Numbered from the stretch's first letter, positions 47,504 through 60,929 are shown. The stretch is DNA of 64,000 bases from Centrapalus pauciflorus (GCA_020465985.1 JAANYP010000163.1:274406-338405), one strand, 5' to 3'. The notes: generated from the letters alone by a model not told the origin. Translations and numbers: made by a program.

Positions 47504-50500
47504 TGTGTGTGTGTGTGTTTGGATAAAAGAAACATATCGTTACTGCTTTTAACAGAATTTGAACTAACTATAAAATTAGGAATAGACAGCCGAACATGAA
47601 CAGAAAGTAAAACTCACCGCAGAGAATTCCTAGGCCAAGGCAGAACATTGCAGTATATCCAAAGTAGAAGCTGGTTTGGAAGAAGCCCGACATTTTAGTC
47701 TTCACGTAGTAGTAATAAATTGAATACAAATACACATAAATAGCTGTAGAGGCTGCAGAGAAGAATGAAGTCCATTGCCAGTAGTAATTTTCAGCGTTTA
47801 GCAAGAAATACGTTCCGACAATTGTAACACAGACAGTAACGATGATGAGAATGATAAAAACGAGCAGCATAAAGCCATAGACATAGTACACCTGTCAATT
47901 AAATAAAATGAAATAAGAAAAACATTAGTAGAGGTTTGGTTATTCATATTTAAGCTGATTAATTTAGAGAAGTTTCAAACAAAAGTGACCAGATATCAAT
48001 CCAGCTATATTTTTAACTTGGCCACCACACTCATACACACATGACCAGAGGTGGGTGGGTGAGTGTGTGCGTGTGCGTGCGTCAACAAAATCCTCTAACA
48101 AAACTTGAACTAGCTATGTGAAGGTTTAAAAGATCCACTAATACTATAGGGCCAAAGGCTACTTGGTTCACACAAGTGAGGGTATAAATTTAAACAGTTT
48201 TTGAGGGATGCCTCGTGAAGACTGAAGAATAGTTCTTGTAGCAGAGACCCTCTGTCGACAACATGTAGGTCATACAATGGAGTTGTGTATTGAAATATCT
48301 TTTCCAACTATATACCTACGTAATAAGTATATAACGAGAGATTATTGTTTTTTAATTCTCTTTGAACTTGCAAGCTTTTAGACGCATGTTGTGCACTGCA
48401 GACAACAAATGTCATAGCAAGAACTCGCTTCAAAGATACATAAGTTATATGTAATCATGACCAAAGGTTAGTCCGAATTACCATTTTCCAAAAGAAATAT
48501 GCTCTTTTTGGAGGTACTAGTTATCGTCTTTTGCTAAGCTATACATGTTCTGCTAGAATCAATGGAGATAAAAGACAAGTTATGCATGGCTAGCTGGAGT
48601 AAGTTACATCACATAGAGAATACCTTGTAATTCCAGAAGGATGTGAATACAAAGTACATCTCAATGAAAATACTCCCGAAAGGTAGCAGTCCTCCCATTA
48701 ATGAGACTACAGAAGGTGTGAGATACCACTTCTTTTCAGGAATTGGGCGAGGAATGGTTTTCACACGACAAGGATTGTTTGGAGCACCACTCCAGTTTCT
48801 TCCCACAACTGTACCAAGAAGAGCAAGAGGGAAGGATATAAAAGCCCATATGACGAAAACAACCACCATTGTGCCAAACGGAATAGCAGCTAACGACCCA
48901 TAAAATATGGCAACGGTATTCAGAATGAAACCAATCCCAAAGCACAAAAATGGAAAAAGTGAAGCTGTGAGGATCATCGACTTTATCCAGTTTTTCCCTG
49001 TTAAAACAAAACAAATTTTACTCAGCAAATGTCTACCAAAGGCATCATAATGGTCATAATGAAACTAAAAAAGAAGACCAAAAGGGTACATAGATGAAGT
49101 TTTAATATACAACTGTAAAAGGACACGTACCGCCATTGCGTGAATACATCCCACCGCTCACATAGCCAGAAACAAAAGAGGTGAGAGCATAACAAACTAT
49201 AAATGTTGTAACAATTGCTCCTCTCCTAAACAAGAAATAATGTAAAACTACAGTTACAACTTAACAACACAACTTTCTATAATAAAATAAATTATTAGTC
49301 AGCATCCAATCAACCTTAATGGCTTCTTTTACAATTTATATAAGTTTAGAGGATGAGAAGATCTACCAACATGATCTTGAAATAAAATTTTAGATCAAAC
49401 TACAATAAAGTGAGGGGGCGTTTGGTTCACAGATTTTTTCCTATGGGATTTGTATTTTTTCAAAGGATTTGCATTTTGCAGCATTTGCATTTGTCAGGAT
49501 TTTGTCTAAGAATCTGCATAATCTTATAGAAAAAATTTGCTAATCTGAAGAATGCAAGGTAACTGGGATTTAAAATCCTAGGGGGGAGGCTGTGTTTTTA
49601 AACAAAGAAGGAAGGGATTTATGAAATCCTGAGATTTTAAATCCTTACTGAAATCTGCGAACCAAACACAGGATTTTAAATGCAAATCCCAGGAAATCCG
49701 CGAACCAAACATCCCCTGAGTGTTTGGATGTGCATTTTGAATCTAACAAAGATTTGAATAATCAACACCAAATAATTGTCTGTAACAAAATGTGCTGCAC
49801 AAGATGGTGTTTGGATGTGCTTTAGCAGTTCTGAAGTTGTAATAATCAGGTCATCAAATGTTAGTGCTTTTTACAAGTTTTGATTATATTAGAAGTTTAG
49901 ATAAAATGACCAAAAAGGGCATTCTATATATATATATTTGAAGTATTCAAATCTAACACATGAGACATGGACCACTTGTTTTTTATCAGCTATAATATTA
50001 CTTATTAATAAATTATTAATCAATAAGGCTTAAACTATCATCTATAATTTCAACATTATCCTTTTTTTGCTAATTAATTTAGGGTTTATTATGAAAAAAA
50101 ACCAACATGTTTTCACGTTTTTTGCGTTTTCGTCCCTTCATGTTATTTTTTCCATAAAAAAACCTCAAGTTATTCTTTTCTTATTGGTTTAGTGAAATTT
50201 TGGACATTAGACCCCGGTTATAATTTGTGAACCGGGTTTTAAAAACTTGAAAAACCGGGTTCTAATGTCCAAATTTCACTAAACCAATAAGAAAAGAATA
50301 ACTTGAGGTTTATTATGGAAAAAAATAACATGAAGGGACGAAAACGCAAAAAACGCGAAAACATGTTGATTTTTTTCATAATAAACCCATTAATTTATTA
50401 ATAAAGAAAAACATAAGAGAAAAGTCACTAAAACATGATTTAAAAAAAAAAAAAAAAAGAAGGGTAAGCAACTTTAATTTTTCCCTGAATATTTGCTGCA

Positions 50501-53500
50501 GCGAATATGGAACAGATTGCTGAAAGTTGTGATTAAAAAAGATCGCTGCATAGGACATTGTGAAACAGATCGCTGAAGTTATGATTTGGTAGTATGTTAT
50601 GCTAAGCGCTATGCAAGGACATGAATGTTTTCTTTCTTGAGATGACTTTATTACGTACCCGACATACAGCATTCCAACAATTGCAAGCAAGATGACAAGA
50701 AGAATCAATAGTGCCAATTGGGCACCTGTTCCGACAACCGCTGACAGCAAAACCAAATTGCGAGGTGGCCGGAAAACATCCCCATGAACAAGTTTCCAAC
50801 CAGATTCTTCACTTACGTCTCTTTCCTGTAAAGAAATATTTCAATATCCGACTGGGTCACTAGAATTTATAAAATGGATGTCTCCCGGTGTCTTACCAGA
50901 GTTTCAAGATCATCATCTTCCCGAGCATATTTGGCATAGTCATTTCTAAGAGTACGCATCAGTATCATTGAAACCAACCCAGTAAGGAAGATAACCATCA
51001 TAAATGAATTGAATATGGAGAACCAATGTATCTGCATGATAAGACAAGCACTAACAATCTTCAGTGAAATTATTCCAAACCTCATATAGTGAAAACTCAA
51101 AACAAAGGCGAGTTCCTAATTAAGTTAAATCTGCACAAACAGAAGAAAGAAAATGAAATGCACCAACACCTTGGCCATAAAAAATCAAAAGTGACACAAC
51201 GTGTAAGATTAGTATTCACCTGATGCTCAAAGAAATGGTAATCCAAGTAAACATCAAAACGGCGACCAAATGTAATGTTAGTTTCACTCCATTTAACTGA
51301 ATATGTCATGTCTAATTTTCTCCCAACTTCCAACGGTTTTGGGTTTTCCTGAGTGAGATTAACATGAATGATCTGCAAGAGAAAGAAACCACATGTAAAA
51401 ACAGCGTGACATGAGAACCATAATATATACTGCACAAACGCAAAATTCAGACCTGATCTTTGTTGTATTTTATAGTAATATTTTTATGTGTGAATAGCAT
51501 ATGCTTGTTATCACTATTCCTATCAGAATGTAGCTCGCCAACAAAACCTGCAAGACCAGCAATGATAACAAATAAATATAAAGGGCAGCAATTTCTAAAG
51601 AACAAAAAACGATAGTAAGAATTTAGTTTACATACCCCACAGTGGCAGATCATCTGAGTTCACGTCCAGCATCACAGAGACAAGAAAAATGAGATCAGGA
51701 AGTCCATATGAAAAATAAAAACTGTCAGCAAGAAAATTGTTGCTTGTACTAGATCATATACATACAGTGCAACCCAGAAAGGCCATAAAGTATCATAAAG
51801 AACAAAAAGCAGCCTGATACATTTGAGGTATTATACAGATGATAATGCATAAAAAGTTCTGCTAGTGCATGTTAGTAAGCCAAGGCTCTGTTTTGCTTAC
51901 ACTTCTTACACATACCAAGGGTGCATAAGCTAGTTATAGTCCACCAAGAAATTTAAACAAACTTTCAGTACAGGGAATGAAATCACATAAAATTCTTAAT
52001 TGGAGTAATATCCTTAAAATTGTCAAAGTATTATTTGATTGCACTCATGAATGTAAATACTGGTGCTTCGAGTTGTCAAACGCATTTTAAATACTTCTTT
52101 TTCCATTATGAAAGTGGTCATGTATTTAGTTATCTAATTAGTATTTGATATATGCCAGTATGATACAACATGACATTAAAACCTTTATAATTTCAACCAC
52201 TAGGCATGGCTTGTTCTTTAATACTGGGGCAGAAAATTCAACAATAACTTCAGCTCATACACATAGATTTCCAAGATTATGACAACATTAAAGCTTTATT
52301 AAAATCTGGTAGTAACCAATGGAATCTAAAAATCTTTAAGCATTGATGCACACCACATTTAATGCCTTGTAGAAGAGAAATACAGACTGATAAGAAACAA
52401 GAGCATGACGCCTACCCATGAAAAATTCAAACCAATAGTTATTCTCAATAGCCTGCTTAAACTGCAAAACCTTTGGTTCATCGAGTTCGAGCTCACAAAT
52501 AGTAGTCTTTTCCACATTCTCTGCCAAAGAGAATTATATTATGTAAGAATAAATGTTTTAACTACACAAGCTAGTAATACAAACATTATGAAAGGAGACC
52601 TGCATACTTTGAAACTTGACATCGATTTGACTATCAATTAGTTCATTTCCACCCAATACTTCACCCAGACCACCCCACTTGTGCACAGCAATAGCATTAC
52701 CAGGTGGTCGACAAAATGGAAGGCTGTAATAGTTATATGTTTCTTGTGGATTATTATAAGGCCCAACTTTATTCACCCAAAGGTCAACTGTCTCATCAGG
52801 TTGATACTGCAAAATAAAATAATGCAAGTGTGAAACAGAAGCTGAGAAGATTGACAAATACCAAAAGAAAATACTCAAGTAAAAGATCCATTCAGGTTAC
52901 TTGCATTACCATTAGTGCATATAAATCATGACCGCATCATTACATGCCTGGTGATATATAATTATATACACACATGAACATGTGCAAATACATGCCAAAA
53001 TGCCAACTTCCATTACCGCCTTACCGGAACCCATTACTGATTATGGTCAAACGAAACATACATATGTGTATATTCAGACATACTGACCAAAGCAAAATAA
53101 GTTGGCCAAGGGCACATAGTTCTATGAGTTATTTTAAACCAGGATGTCAAACATCAAGCAATAAACTCGTTACTATAAAGAAACCAGTCTCTTAAGGGTG
53201 TGTTTGGTACAGAGAAAAAAATGAGAAGAAATGGAAATGGTGGAGAAATGGAAATGAGGGAGAAATGGAAATGGAGGAGAAATGAAATTTGGGAGAAATG
53301 AAAATGGGTGGAGAATTGAAATTGTGTATCCTGTTTGGTATCAACAGAGAAATAAGAGGAGAAATGGTGGTTCAGATGGAGTAGAGACACAAGACAATCA
53401 ATTCTCACCATTTCTCTACCAAATGGAGAGAACTGCATTTCTCCATATTTAGCCTTCAAACAATTCCCAGAGAATTCAATTCTCCACCCAAAAATTGAGA

Positions 53501-54535
53501 GCATTTCTCCCAAACAAGAGAAAACAATTCTCTCCCCTTAAATCTCTCTACCAAACAGCCCCTAATTTACAACAAAATATTTTAAAATGTTAATTTTTAG
53601 TCCAGTAGTACACAATCATCATTTTAGTCTCATGGTCCTATAATAAGAATCAAGAAGCATGCATGTGAACTCAACTAGACACATGTTTGAGAAATATGAT
53701 CCTCATTAACAACTTATTTCCAAACTGCAAATCAACCTAGTCATAACTGAACCAAAGAATTGCTTACGTTACTGAACCAGATACTTGAGACAGAGATGAT
53801 CAAATGCAAGATGCAAAATGCCAAAATATCATGATGCAATCCATGAACCCTCAGATAAAAATAATATTTTGCAGAGGCCAATCAATAATTCAGAAAATCA
53901 GCTTTCAATTTGCAAGTACTCTTTGCCCTTTCTGTTTACTCAACACAGAGCCTACATCAATATTTTCTTGTGTTTCATTTTGCATGATTCCCAATAAAAA
54001 CAGACTAATACATCAACCGCATGATTCAAATTAACCACATTTTCCTACTTTATACTACGGCCATCCAACCACCGACTACCCACAGCAGAGTTGAATTTCA
54101 CATTAGCACACAGCTAACACTTTCCACCTAACAACGATTTCTGAATCCAAATTAGCATACGTCCGAATAGCTACACAATCAAGTACATGTGTATGCACTG
54201 TACACTTCAACGCAATGTCTGATACATAGACAACAAACACGGATATTACTAGAGACGTAAACCCTAACACAATAGAAACCTCAATTCTGGAGCTAGATTT
54301 TCTCACAAACTAAACAAATGTATGTACATGGATCTACCGAGAAATATCAAAATACTGACATTCGATGATCAAAGATCTACAGACTAGATGTTCACATTCG
54401 ACATCAAGTAAAATCAAGGTTGAAGCGTTACATAACCTTGTGATCATAGTCGGACGCGAACACCGGCGAAGATATGAGAAGGAAGGAAGCAATGAACAGA
54501 GTGACGACGGTGGAGGAATGGACGGTGGACCACAT
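46237..54535 (-). CDS. TMN1: Transmembrane 9 superfamily (EMP70) protein, TMN1-type
   Basis: Twelve coding exons in transcript order: 54535-54437, 52806-52608, 52520-52416, 51653-51636 (18 nt), 51547-51453, 51372-51220, 51031-50897, 50825-50659, 49225-49131, 48997-48624, 47891-47618 and 46304-46237. All introns are GT-AG and all phases agree: 1,782 nt, 593 aa (I recall 589 for Arabidopsis TMN1). It is a multispanning endomembrane/Golgi protein with a cleavable signal peptide (residues 1-28), a luminal domain (VGPYNNPQETYNYYSLPFC; DDLPLWGF) and nine predicted membrane spans from about residue 220. The C-terminus RRIYRNIKCD carries the KxD/E retention motif used by plant TM9 proteins for COPI binding and Golgi retention. 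The small last exon is 1.3 kb from its neighbour and easily missed. Introns carry four transposon-derived insertions or repeats. The frame looks intact. Paralogue assignment is from memory. Confidence 0.95.
47468..47519. repeat. (GA)n(GT)n compound microsatellite
   Basis: About 34 nt of GA repeats followed by about 18 nt of GT repeats, in the last intron of the TM9SF gene. The ORF through it (47312-47599) is an artefact of the repeat. Confidence 0.9.
49414..49716. mobile_element. PIF/Harbinger-like MITE in TM9SF intron 9-side
   Basis: 303 bp with termini GGGGGCGTTTGGTTCAC and, inward from the right, GGGGATGTTTGGTTCGCGG. The flanks are TGA on both sides (49411-49413, 49717-49719) instead of TTA/TAA. 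It shares its interior with 10568-10863. It lies in the intron between the exons at 50659 and 49225. Confidence 0.8.
50082..50388. mobile_element. Mutator-type fold-back element in TM9SF intron
   Basis: 307 bp made almost entirely of two inverted arms of about 135-140 bp each. The outer ends are GGGTTTATTATGAAAAAAA and its complement. It is flanked by a perfect 9-bp duplication ATTAATTTA (50073-50081, 50389-50397). In the TM9SF pre-mRNA it would fold into a near-continuous hairpin. It has no coding capacity. Confidence 0.9.
53196..53562. mobile_element. PIF/Harbinger-like MITE in TM9SF intron 1
   Basis: 367 bp between TAA duplications (53193-53195, 53563-53565). Termini are GGGTGTGTTTGGTAC and, inward from the right, GGGGCTGTTTGGTAGAG. 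The interior is filled with GAGAAATGGAAATGG-type short repeats. Its complement produces a spurious Phe/Ser-rich ORF. Confidence 0.75.
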
Positions 54536-54749
54536 CGGATCGCCGGCGATGGGATTTGGATCTAACGGCGATTGCTCAGAAAAAAAAGGGGATGGGCAGC
54601 AAATGAGGTAGTTTCGTGTCCGATCCGTCAATCTAATTCGATTTTTTTTCCGACTTTGCGAACGAAATAAGCACTAGTTGTATTTATTTGGTTTTTTTTT
54701 AATTTCAATTTTATATACAGTTTAACATAAATAATATATCATTTTACAG

Positions 54750-55205
54750 AGGTGTCCAAAACTGGATATCCGAATTTTGGATACTGTGTTTTGCTATCCG
54801 AATCCAAAAGTTCATATTTTTTAATTTTTTAAAAAATAAATAAATATTTAAATATAAATACAAATACAAATTCATATATCGAAATACATATTAAAGATAA
54901 ATATATCACAAACTAAATGTATCCGAAATTATTTTACTCAAAACGATTAAAAAAACTTATAAACTATTAGTTAATGGATCTACAAAATCAAGATGAAACT
55001 AAAATGTATACATTAGAATGATAACAAACACTCAAAATTATGTAAATAACCAATACAAAAGGTATATACAATTTTAAAAAAAATTGGATTTTCGGATATT
55101 TTGGATATCCGAATATCCGAAAATTTAGAATTTTACTATCCGAATCCAAAATTTAGGATATTTTCGTATCGGATTTCGGATATTCAAATTCGGATTTTTA
55201 TCTAT
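54750..55205. repeat. GGATATCCGAA-rich inverted repeat
   Basis: The left part (GGATATCCGAATTTTGGATA, then CTATCCGAATCCAAAA) is mirrored on the right (ACTATCCGAATCCAAAATTT, GGATATCCGAATATCCGA). It resembles a fold-back transposon, but the outer termini and a TSD are not clear. It lies upstream of the TM9SF gene (about 215 bp from its start codon). Confidence 0.5.
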
Positions 55206-55912
55206 ATGTATGTATAAACGAATTAGTTTACGAACCCACATAACAATGTGGTATTATGTGTTTTATTTTATAGATAGATGCATTTGGGATCCATATTTTG
55301 CTGCAAATATTTATAAATATCTTGTAACTTTATACTTTTTCTATAAAATTTGTCTTTCTTTAACTACAACTGATTTTCTTCGTGACAACTATCTTTCGTT
55401 AGCTACAATTAACTCCTCAAATATGATTAATATTTTTTTGTTAACAACATTAATCAACTTCTACTAATGATAAGTTTTAGTAAGTAATTGTTCTATTATA
55501 AAACATACTTGAATTTGCAGTACATTTATGTTTTTTTTAATTAGTTCAGTATTTGTAAAATATACATGATTTTTATTTTTTAAAGATTATGTGTGTTCGA
55601 AATCAATTAAATCTATGTTCAATGTCATAAGTTATTATAGTTCATATCCATTTATACATACGCACACCAACATGACAGAATAATCATTCGATGATTTATT
55701 AGCTGGAAATAATAAAATACGAACAAAATTGCAATATATGGTATTGCTAGGAATAGTTATTATTGGATGATGATGATGATTAATGTTTAATCGAAAAAAA
55801 TAATAATTATTTACTTGTAGATAAGTTTTATAAAGGATAATATTATGGAGACAAGTATTAAATAAATAAAGTCCATTTTAAACTACCTATGTATAATTAT
55901 TATTTAAAATAA
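55206..55912. other. AT-rich intergenic DNA
   Basis: No credible gene. The 85-codon ORF at 55210-55467 has no domain and consists of AT-rich codons. Confidence 0.4.
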
Positions 55913-55915
55913 TAA

Positions 55916-56175
55916 GAGTGTTTGGTTCGCAGTTATTTTTTCTTTATAGTATATGCATTTTTAAGGATTCTTTCAAAGAATTTACATTATATTATAAGGG
56001 TAAATTTCAAACTGATATTTAAAATCTATGGAGGAGGTCTAGGTTTTTAAATAACAAATAATGATAAGATTTAAGAAATTATGGGTTTTAAACTCATTGA
56101 AATTTGCAAACCAATCAGGATATGAAATCGCAAATTTCAGTGAATTTCAGAAAATTCGTGAACCAGCACCCCCTT
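55916..56175. mobile_element. PIF/Harbinger-like MITE
   Basis: 260 bp, TAA on each side (55913-55915, 56176-56178). Termini are GAGTGTTTGGTTCGCAG and the right end TTCGTGAACCAGCACCCCC. Its arms are more diverged than in the 10568 and 44026 copies. Confidence 0.7.
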
Positions 56176-56178
56176 TAA

Positions 56179-57019
56179 TCATTTCGTCTCCCTCTATTTA
56201 TCCCTCTCTTGAGTTCACATACAAAAGTAAGTATCATTTGATCGTTCAAGCAAGATATAGCCTTGTAGTCCTAACGGTGTGACGTGTGTGGATTACCTAT
56301 AGTCGTTCATTACGTGTTTCTTGCGTTAATCAACCATGTAAAGGTATAATTCTAATCCCATATGGTTGTTCTTATGTTTTATGTTAATATGAGGATCCTG
56401 CAAGGTTTACACAAGTATTTAGTTGTGTTTTTATTTAAAAATTCTTTTAAAGCCTTCTATACTATCAATGATAACCTGTGATTGCATAAAACAAAATAGT
56501 TAAACTTAAATTAATTAATGTAAATTGATTCGTTTAATTAAAGTTTAGAACTTTTGGATCGAATGAGGCTTGACGAGGTGAGACATCGGGGTATTGGGGT
56601 CAAAAGTTTGAAGCTTGGTCTCGGCCTACGAGTCATTCCAACTAAGCTAGATCGGTTTTTGAGAATAGTTCTTGACCGAGTGGAATGATCTCTCCAATTG
56701 GTTCTCGAGTTCGAATGGTTCAAACCTATCTAGGTCGTGAACACGTAGTTTAGAGTTTGATGAACTGATTTTGGTTTAGCCTCGTTTTCGGTGAAAAGTC
56801 TTGTCATTGCGTCAATCATTGTTTCTCATGGCCATCGACCTTAACGGTTTACTGATTTTGAGAATAAGTTTTGACCATGGTTTGCACGACCAGATTAGAC
56901 TCGACTATGGGATCGAGTGAGGCTAACACGGGACTCGACCTCGCCTGAATTTTCTCGACCTCGGCTTCATTGCCTCGAGTTGATGGTGGCTTCGACTACA
57001 ACACCATACCCAATCGGGC
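56179..57019. other. Unassigned intergenic DNA
   Basis: From 56550 to 56990 the composition is higher in CG with repeated TCGACC/CTCGACC words. No coding frame persists and I cannot name a repeat. Confidence 0.35.
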
Positions 57020-58571
57020 CCCTTCCTGTGAAGACCACCCCTTACGGGGCGATAGTCACGAGTCTAGGTCCCACATCATGCAACACGATATCAATCATAA
57101 CTAAGATAGAGTAATTAAGTTGCATTATTATAAATTACAAGTACAAACATATTAAGATTAAGTTTAATACATTTTACAGTTTTCAAATTAAACTTATAAA
57201 GGGTACCATCTAATCTAATACATTACATCATACAATCATATCAAGTCTACCCAAAATCACCACAATTGTCATCTTCCAATCAGAACCGAAAAGTTTGTTG
57301 AGTAGTGGTCTGTGAAAGCTTCAAAACTTGGATCTTTAATGACCTAAGAACTAGGTCCAACAAACTTCCCTTTATCTTATCCTGTAAAAATTTAAGGTAG
57401 CAACTGTAAGCAATGCTTAGTGAGTAAATAGATTTTCAAATTAACATGCATTATCAAGCGGATCATAAGTTCTAGAGTGATATGTATTGACTGCCGCTAC
57501 AGCCACTCATGATTGAGACATAATAGTCATAGAGTCTGATGATGTTCAAGCCACGCTCACGCTTAAATCGTGGGGATCAGCCACATACTGGGCTAACTAC
57601 CAGTAAATCAACATGGCGGAACATCGGAGGGTCATTACTAAGTTCAATAGAACTGGTGAAATAGTCAGGTCTAGAACAATAGACCGACAAGGCTAATCAA
57701 GCTGAATCAATATGTCAAAGTATATGCAATGATGAAGCATACGTAATCAAAGTCATGATAGCAGTAATCTCATACAATATCAGAAATAAATAGTAAATCT
57801 CAAAGTCATATGAAGTGATAAATCAAATAGCTATCATGATCTACTGGGCAACACCGAACCATAGTGTGCACAGATCACAATCCAACTGATAATATGAGTG
57901 TCAAATTAATCTAACATCAACAATATGTCTCAACCGGAAATCTAGCATGTTAAATCTGAATATCTATAACTCACAGGTCTGGGGTCTTTATCAAACAGAT
58001 GTATATATCCACCACCTGAGTTATCTCAGGATTTTATCTTTAATCTTTGTCAATCTGTTCTCTGTCAATTCTTTTCAAATCAGAGACCCGCTTTCAATCT
58101 TTTTAATCTTTAAATCTTTGTTCAGAATTTAACTGAACTTGTCCAGAATCATATCATATCATATCATTAGCTTTTAGATTTAAAATCATTATTTTATCTG
58201 ATTCTGATAACTGATAGTTCATCAATCTTTCATTTATTCATATTCTTTGTTTCATTAAATTCTTCAAAAATTATATGTGTATATGTATATATAATCATGT
58301 TGCTTTATTCATAATCTTTCATCATAAATATCATTTATTTGTAATTATGAAATATCATTTAGTTATAATTGTAATTTATCAAAATAAATCATTCAGATCC
58401 GGATCCTTCAAATTCGGATCATCTGGGCTGGCCATCCGGATTCGGATTGTCCCGGATCAGGCACCCGGATTCGAACCAATGTACCTAATCCGAAACATGG
58501 GATCCGAACTGGACCTGAAACACCCATACAACTAATACGAGTACTTCGATACCATTATACATTAATTTATA

Positions 58572-59531
58572 GGGATAATTGCGCAAAAAACCCTAAAGTT
58601 GGACCATTTTTGTGATTAAAACCCCTAACCATTTTTCGTTGCACAAAAAACCTCTAACCGGTAAAATATTTTGAAATTAGGACATTACCGGTTATAATAG
58701 GTTGATATGCTTACATGGCACACACGTGGCGTCCACATGGCAAACCCGACTTACGTGGCGCCTACGTGGCACTACATATATAATTCTTAAAGTGACTTTT
58801 TGCATAAAAAACCCCGAAATTGGTGACTTTTTCGATTAAAACTCTTAACTATTTTTTTTCACCTCTAACCAACAATAATATTTACCTTTTCTCTTCTTCT
58901 CTACCTCCCGCAACTCCGATTACTCTATCCCCTCTTTATGTTCAGTGTTGTTTATTTTATGTATGTATGTTCGATTAACTTTTGCCGTTTAATTTTGAAT
59001 TTTAACTTCAATTGTGCCGATTGAATCAATTTCATTTCGTGTTTACGAGTTGCATTTTTAGCTTCAACTTTATGTTCAATTTCGTTTATTTATGTTCCAT
59101 TTTAGCTTTCGAATATGATCAGACAGAGCAATGAGGTTCGCTAGCCTAGAGGGTGGAGGTTTCATTGGGAATCGAATTTTATGTTTAATAAATAAAATTT
59201 TAATAAATATTCATGTCATTAAAATACAATCAGTGAAGACTCAATTTTAATTATCTTTATTGGTTGGAGGGTTTTTATCAAATGAAAATTGATTTGGGGT
59301 TTTAATTGAAAAAACTAAACAAGTTTGAGGTTTTTTACGCAAAAATCTATTTAAAATTTGTACACGTCATCAAGTTGCAACCGGCTAAACCGGTTGCAAG
59401 TCAGAATTTTTGAAAAAAAACCCAAATTTACAAAGTTTTAACCGGTTGGAGGTTTTTTGTGCAATGAAAAATGATTGGGGGTTTTAATCGCAAAAATGAT
59501 CCAACTTAGAGGTTTTTTGCGCAATTTTCCC
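58572..59531. mobile_element. Mutator-type element with long inverted arms, 9-bp TSD
   Basis: 960 bp bounded by TAATTTATA on both sides (58563-58571, 59532-59540). The outer arm GGGATAATTGCGCAAAAAAC is mirrored by the right end GTTTTTTGCGCAATTTTCCC. Arms extend about 100 bp, with CCGGTTA-type palindromes further in. No transposase. Same family as the decayed copy at 25340-25800. Confidence 0.85.
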
Positions 59532-59997
59532 TAATTTATACAGAGTACTTGCGGAAATACGGTCAATTTAAAACTTTTAATACTTTAACAATCATCAACG
59601 TGATTCCAAACACTTTGCATATAACACAACAGAGTGTCTGAAATCATGGAGTAATGTAATTGGGGTCACATTGTTAAATCATCAGTGTGATTACAAACGA
59701 ATTAATAATTATTAACTAATTCGCGTAAGTCAAAAATGGAAGTCTGCTACTCCCACCCCAATCATCAACAAAATATGGAGCTCCTATCCGTGCTCCAATC
59801 AATGTCTAACAGTTTGGCCCAGCCGGGCCTTTGCCCTTAACAGCTCCTGAAAAGAATTATCAACTAACGGGTAAACAACAAAGTTGTTTAGTGAGTTTCT
59901 AGATTAAAGTATCATGCGATATATGAATGATGTCATGCAATGCCTTGAATTTAACTAACAATCTCAGGAGGGCAACTAATGGCTAATAAGCTACCAC

Positions 59998-60215
59998 ATT
60001 GCGGTTACCACACACAAGCTTACCGTACAATGGGTTTACAATCTACTGCTCGATTACCACAGACCACAGGCTTATCGATATGCAGTTTACAGTGATGCCA
60101 TACGATTACCACACACAGGCTTATCATTTTACAGGCAATAATGGTTACCACACTCAGGCTTACCATTATGATTCCGCTAGGTTACCACACTCAGGCTTAC
60201 CGTCTCGGCGGAGAG
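59998..60215. repeat. Imperfect minisatellite, unit core TACCACACTCAGGCTTACC
   Basis: Five copies of a core close to GGTTACCACACTCAGGCTTACC, at about 60003, 60051, 60108, 60143 and 60181. Spacing is irregular, 35-57 bp. The plus-strand ORF across it (59999-60259) reads a repeated HTQAYH motif, which reflects the DNA repeat and not a protein. It probably belongs to the LTR remnant. Confidence 0.75.
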
Positions 60216-60843
60216 GTCAAATGAATGTTCAACAACTTATCAATCGAGTGATAATATGATAACAATAATATATGTGATGGCAAGGCATGTAAATGACAAG
60301 AATGATACGAAAGCGATAACATACAATTCATGATATGCATATAAATACATTAATGCTAGAACTCACAGTGGTGTACAACAAGCTCTCGGCCTCGAAACCG
60401 AGTTATAATCGTCAAAATATGATTAATAGTCTCCAAGGGACCTTAACCCGTCAAAGCCCTACAAATAGGTTCATAATGTAATATTTATAAGTCTCATAGG
60501 TTATAACTTCTTAACATTGATCCGGATACATTAGTCGTAAGACTTAACTAATTTCGGCATTAAACCTCAATAAATATTTTGGTCTAATTATTCTCCTTAA
60601 TAGATGTCATAGACTATTATGACAAAAGATCTCATAGAATAAAAATAATTAAAATTACAATTTCGGTCCAAGGCCATCCGAAATTCGGACCATGGTCATC
60701 CGAAATTCGGGCCATCCTAGATCCATACTTAGCAAATTTTTCAGAATATTTCAAGGCTGAACTGCACATTCTGCCTTACGGATTTAATGTCAAAAATACT
60801 AAAACTTCTCTATATTTATTATAAAGAGTTGTAAAATTATTCC

Positions 60844-60848
<5 letters not shown>

Positions 60849-60929
<81 letters not shown>

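Noticed and set aside
47312..47599. 95-codon ORF through a GA/GT repeat
   Set aside because: Lies in the last TM9SF intron on the opposite strand; Arg-Glu and Val-Cys runs are microsatellite translation.
59999..60259. 86-codon ORF with repeated HTQAYH
   Set aside because: The peptide repeat mirrors a DNA minisatellite in an LTR remnant; no domain and no conserved codon pattern.
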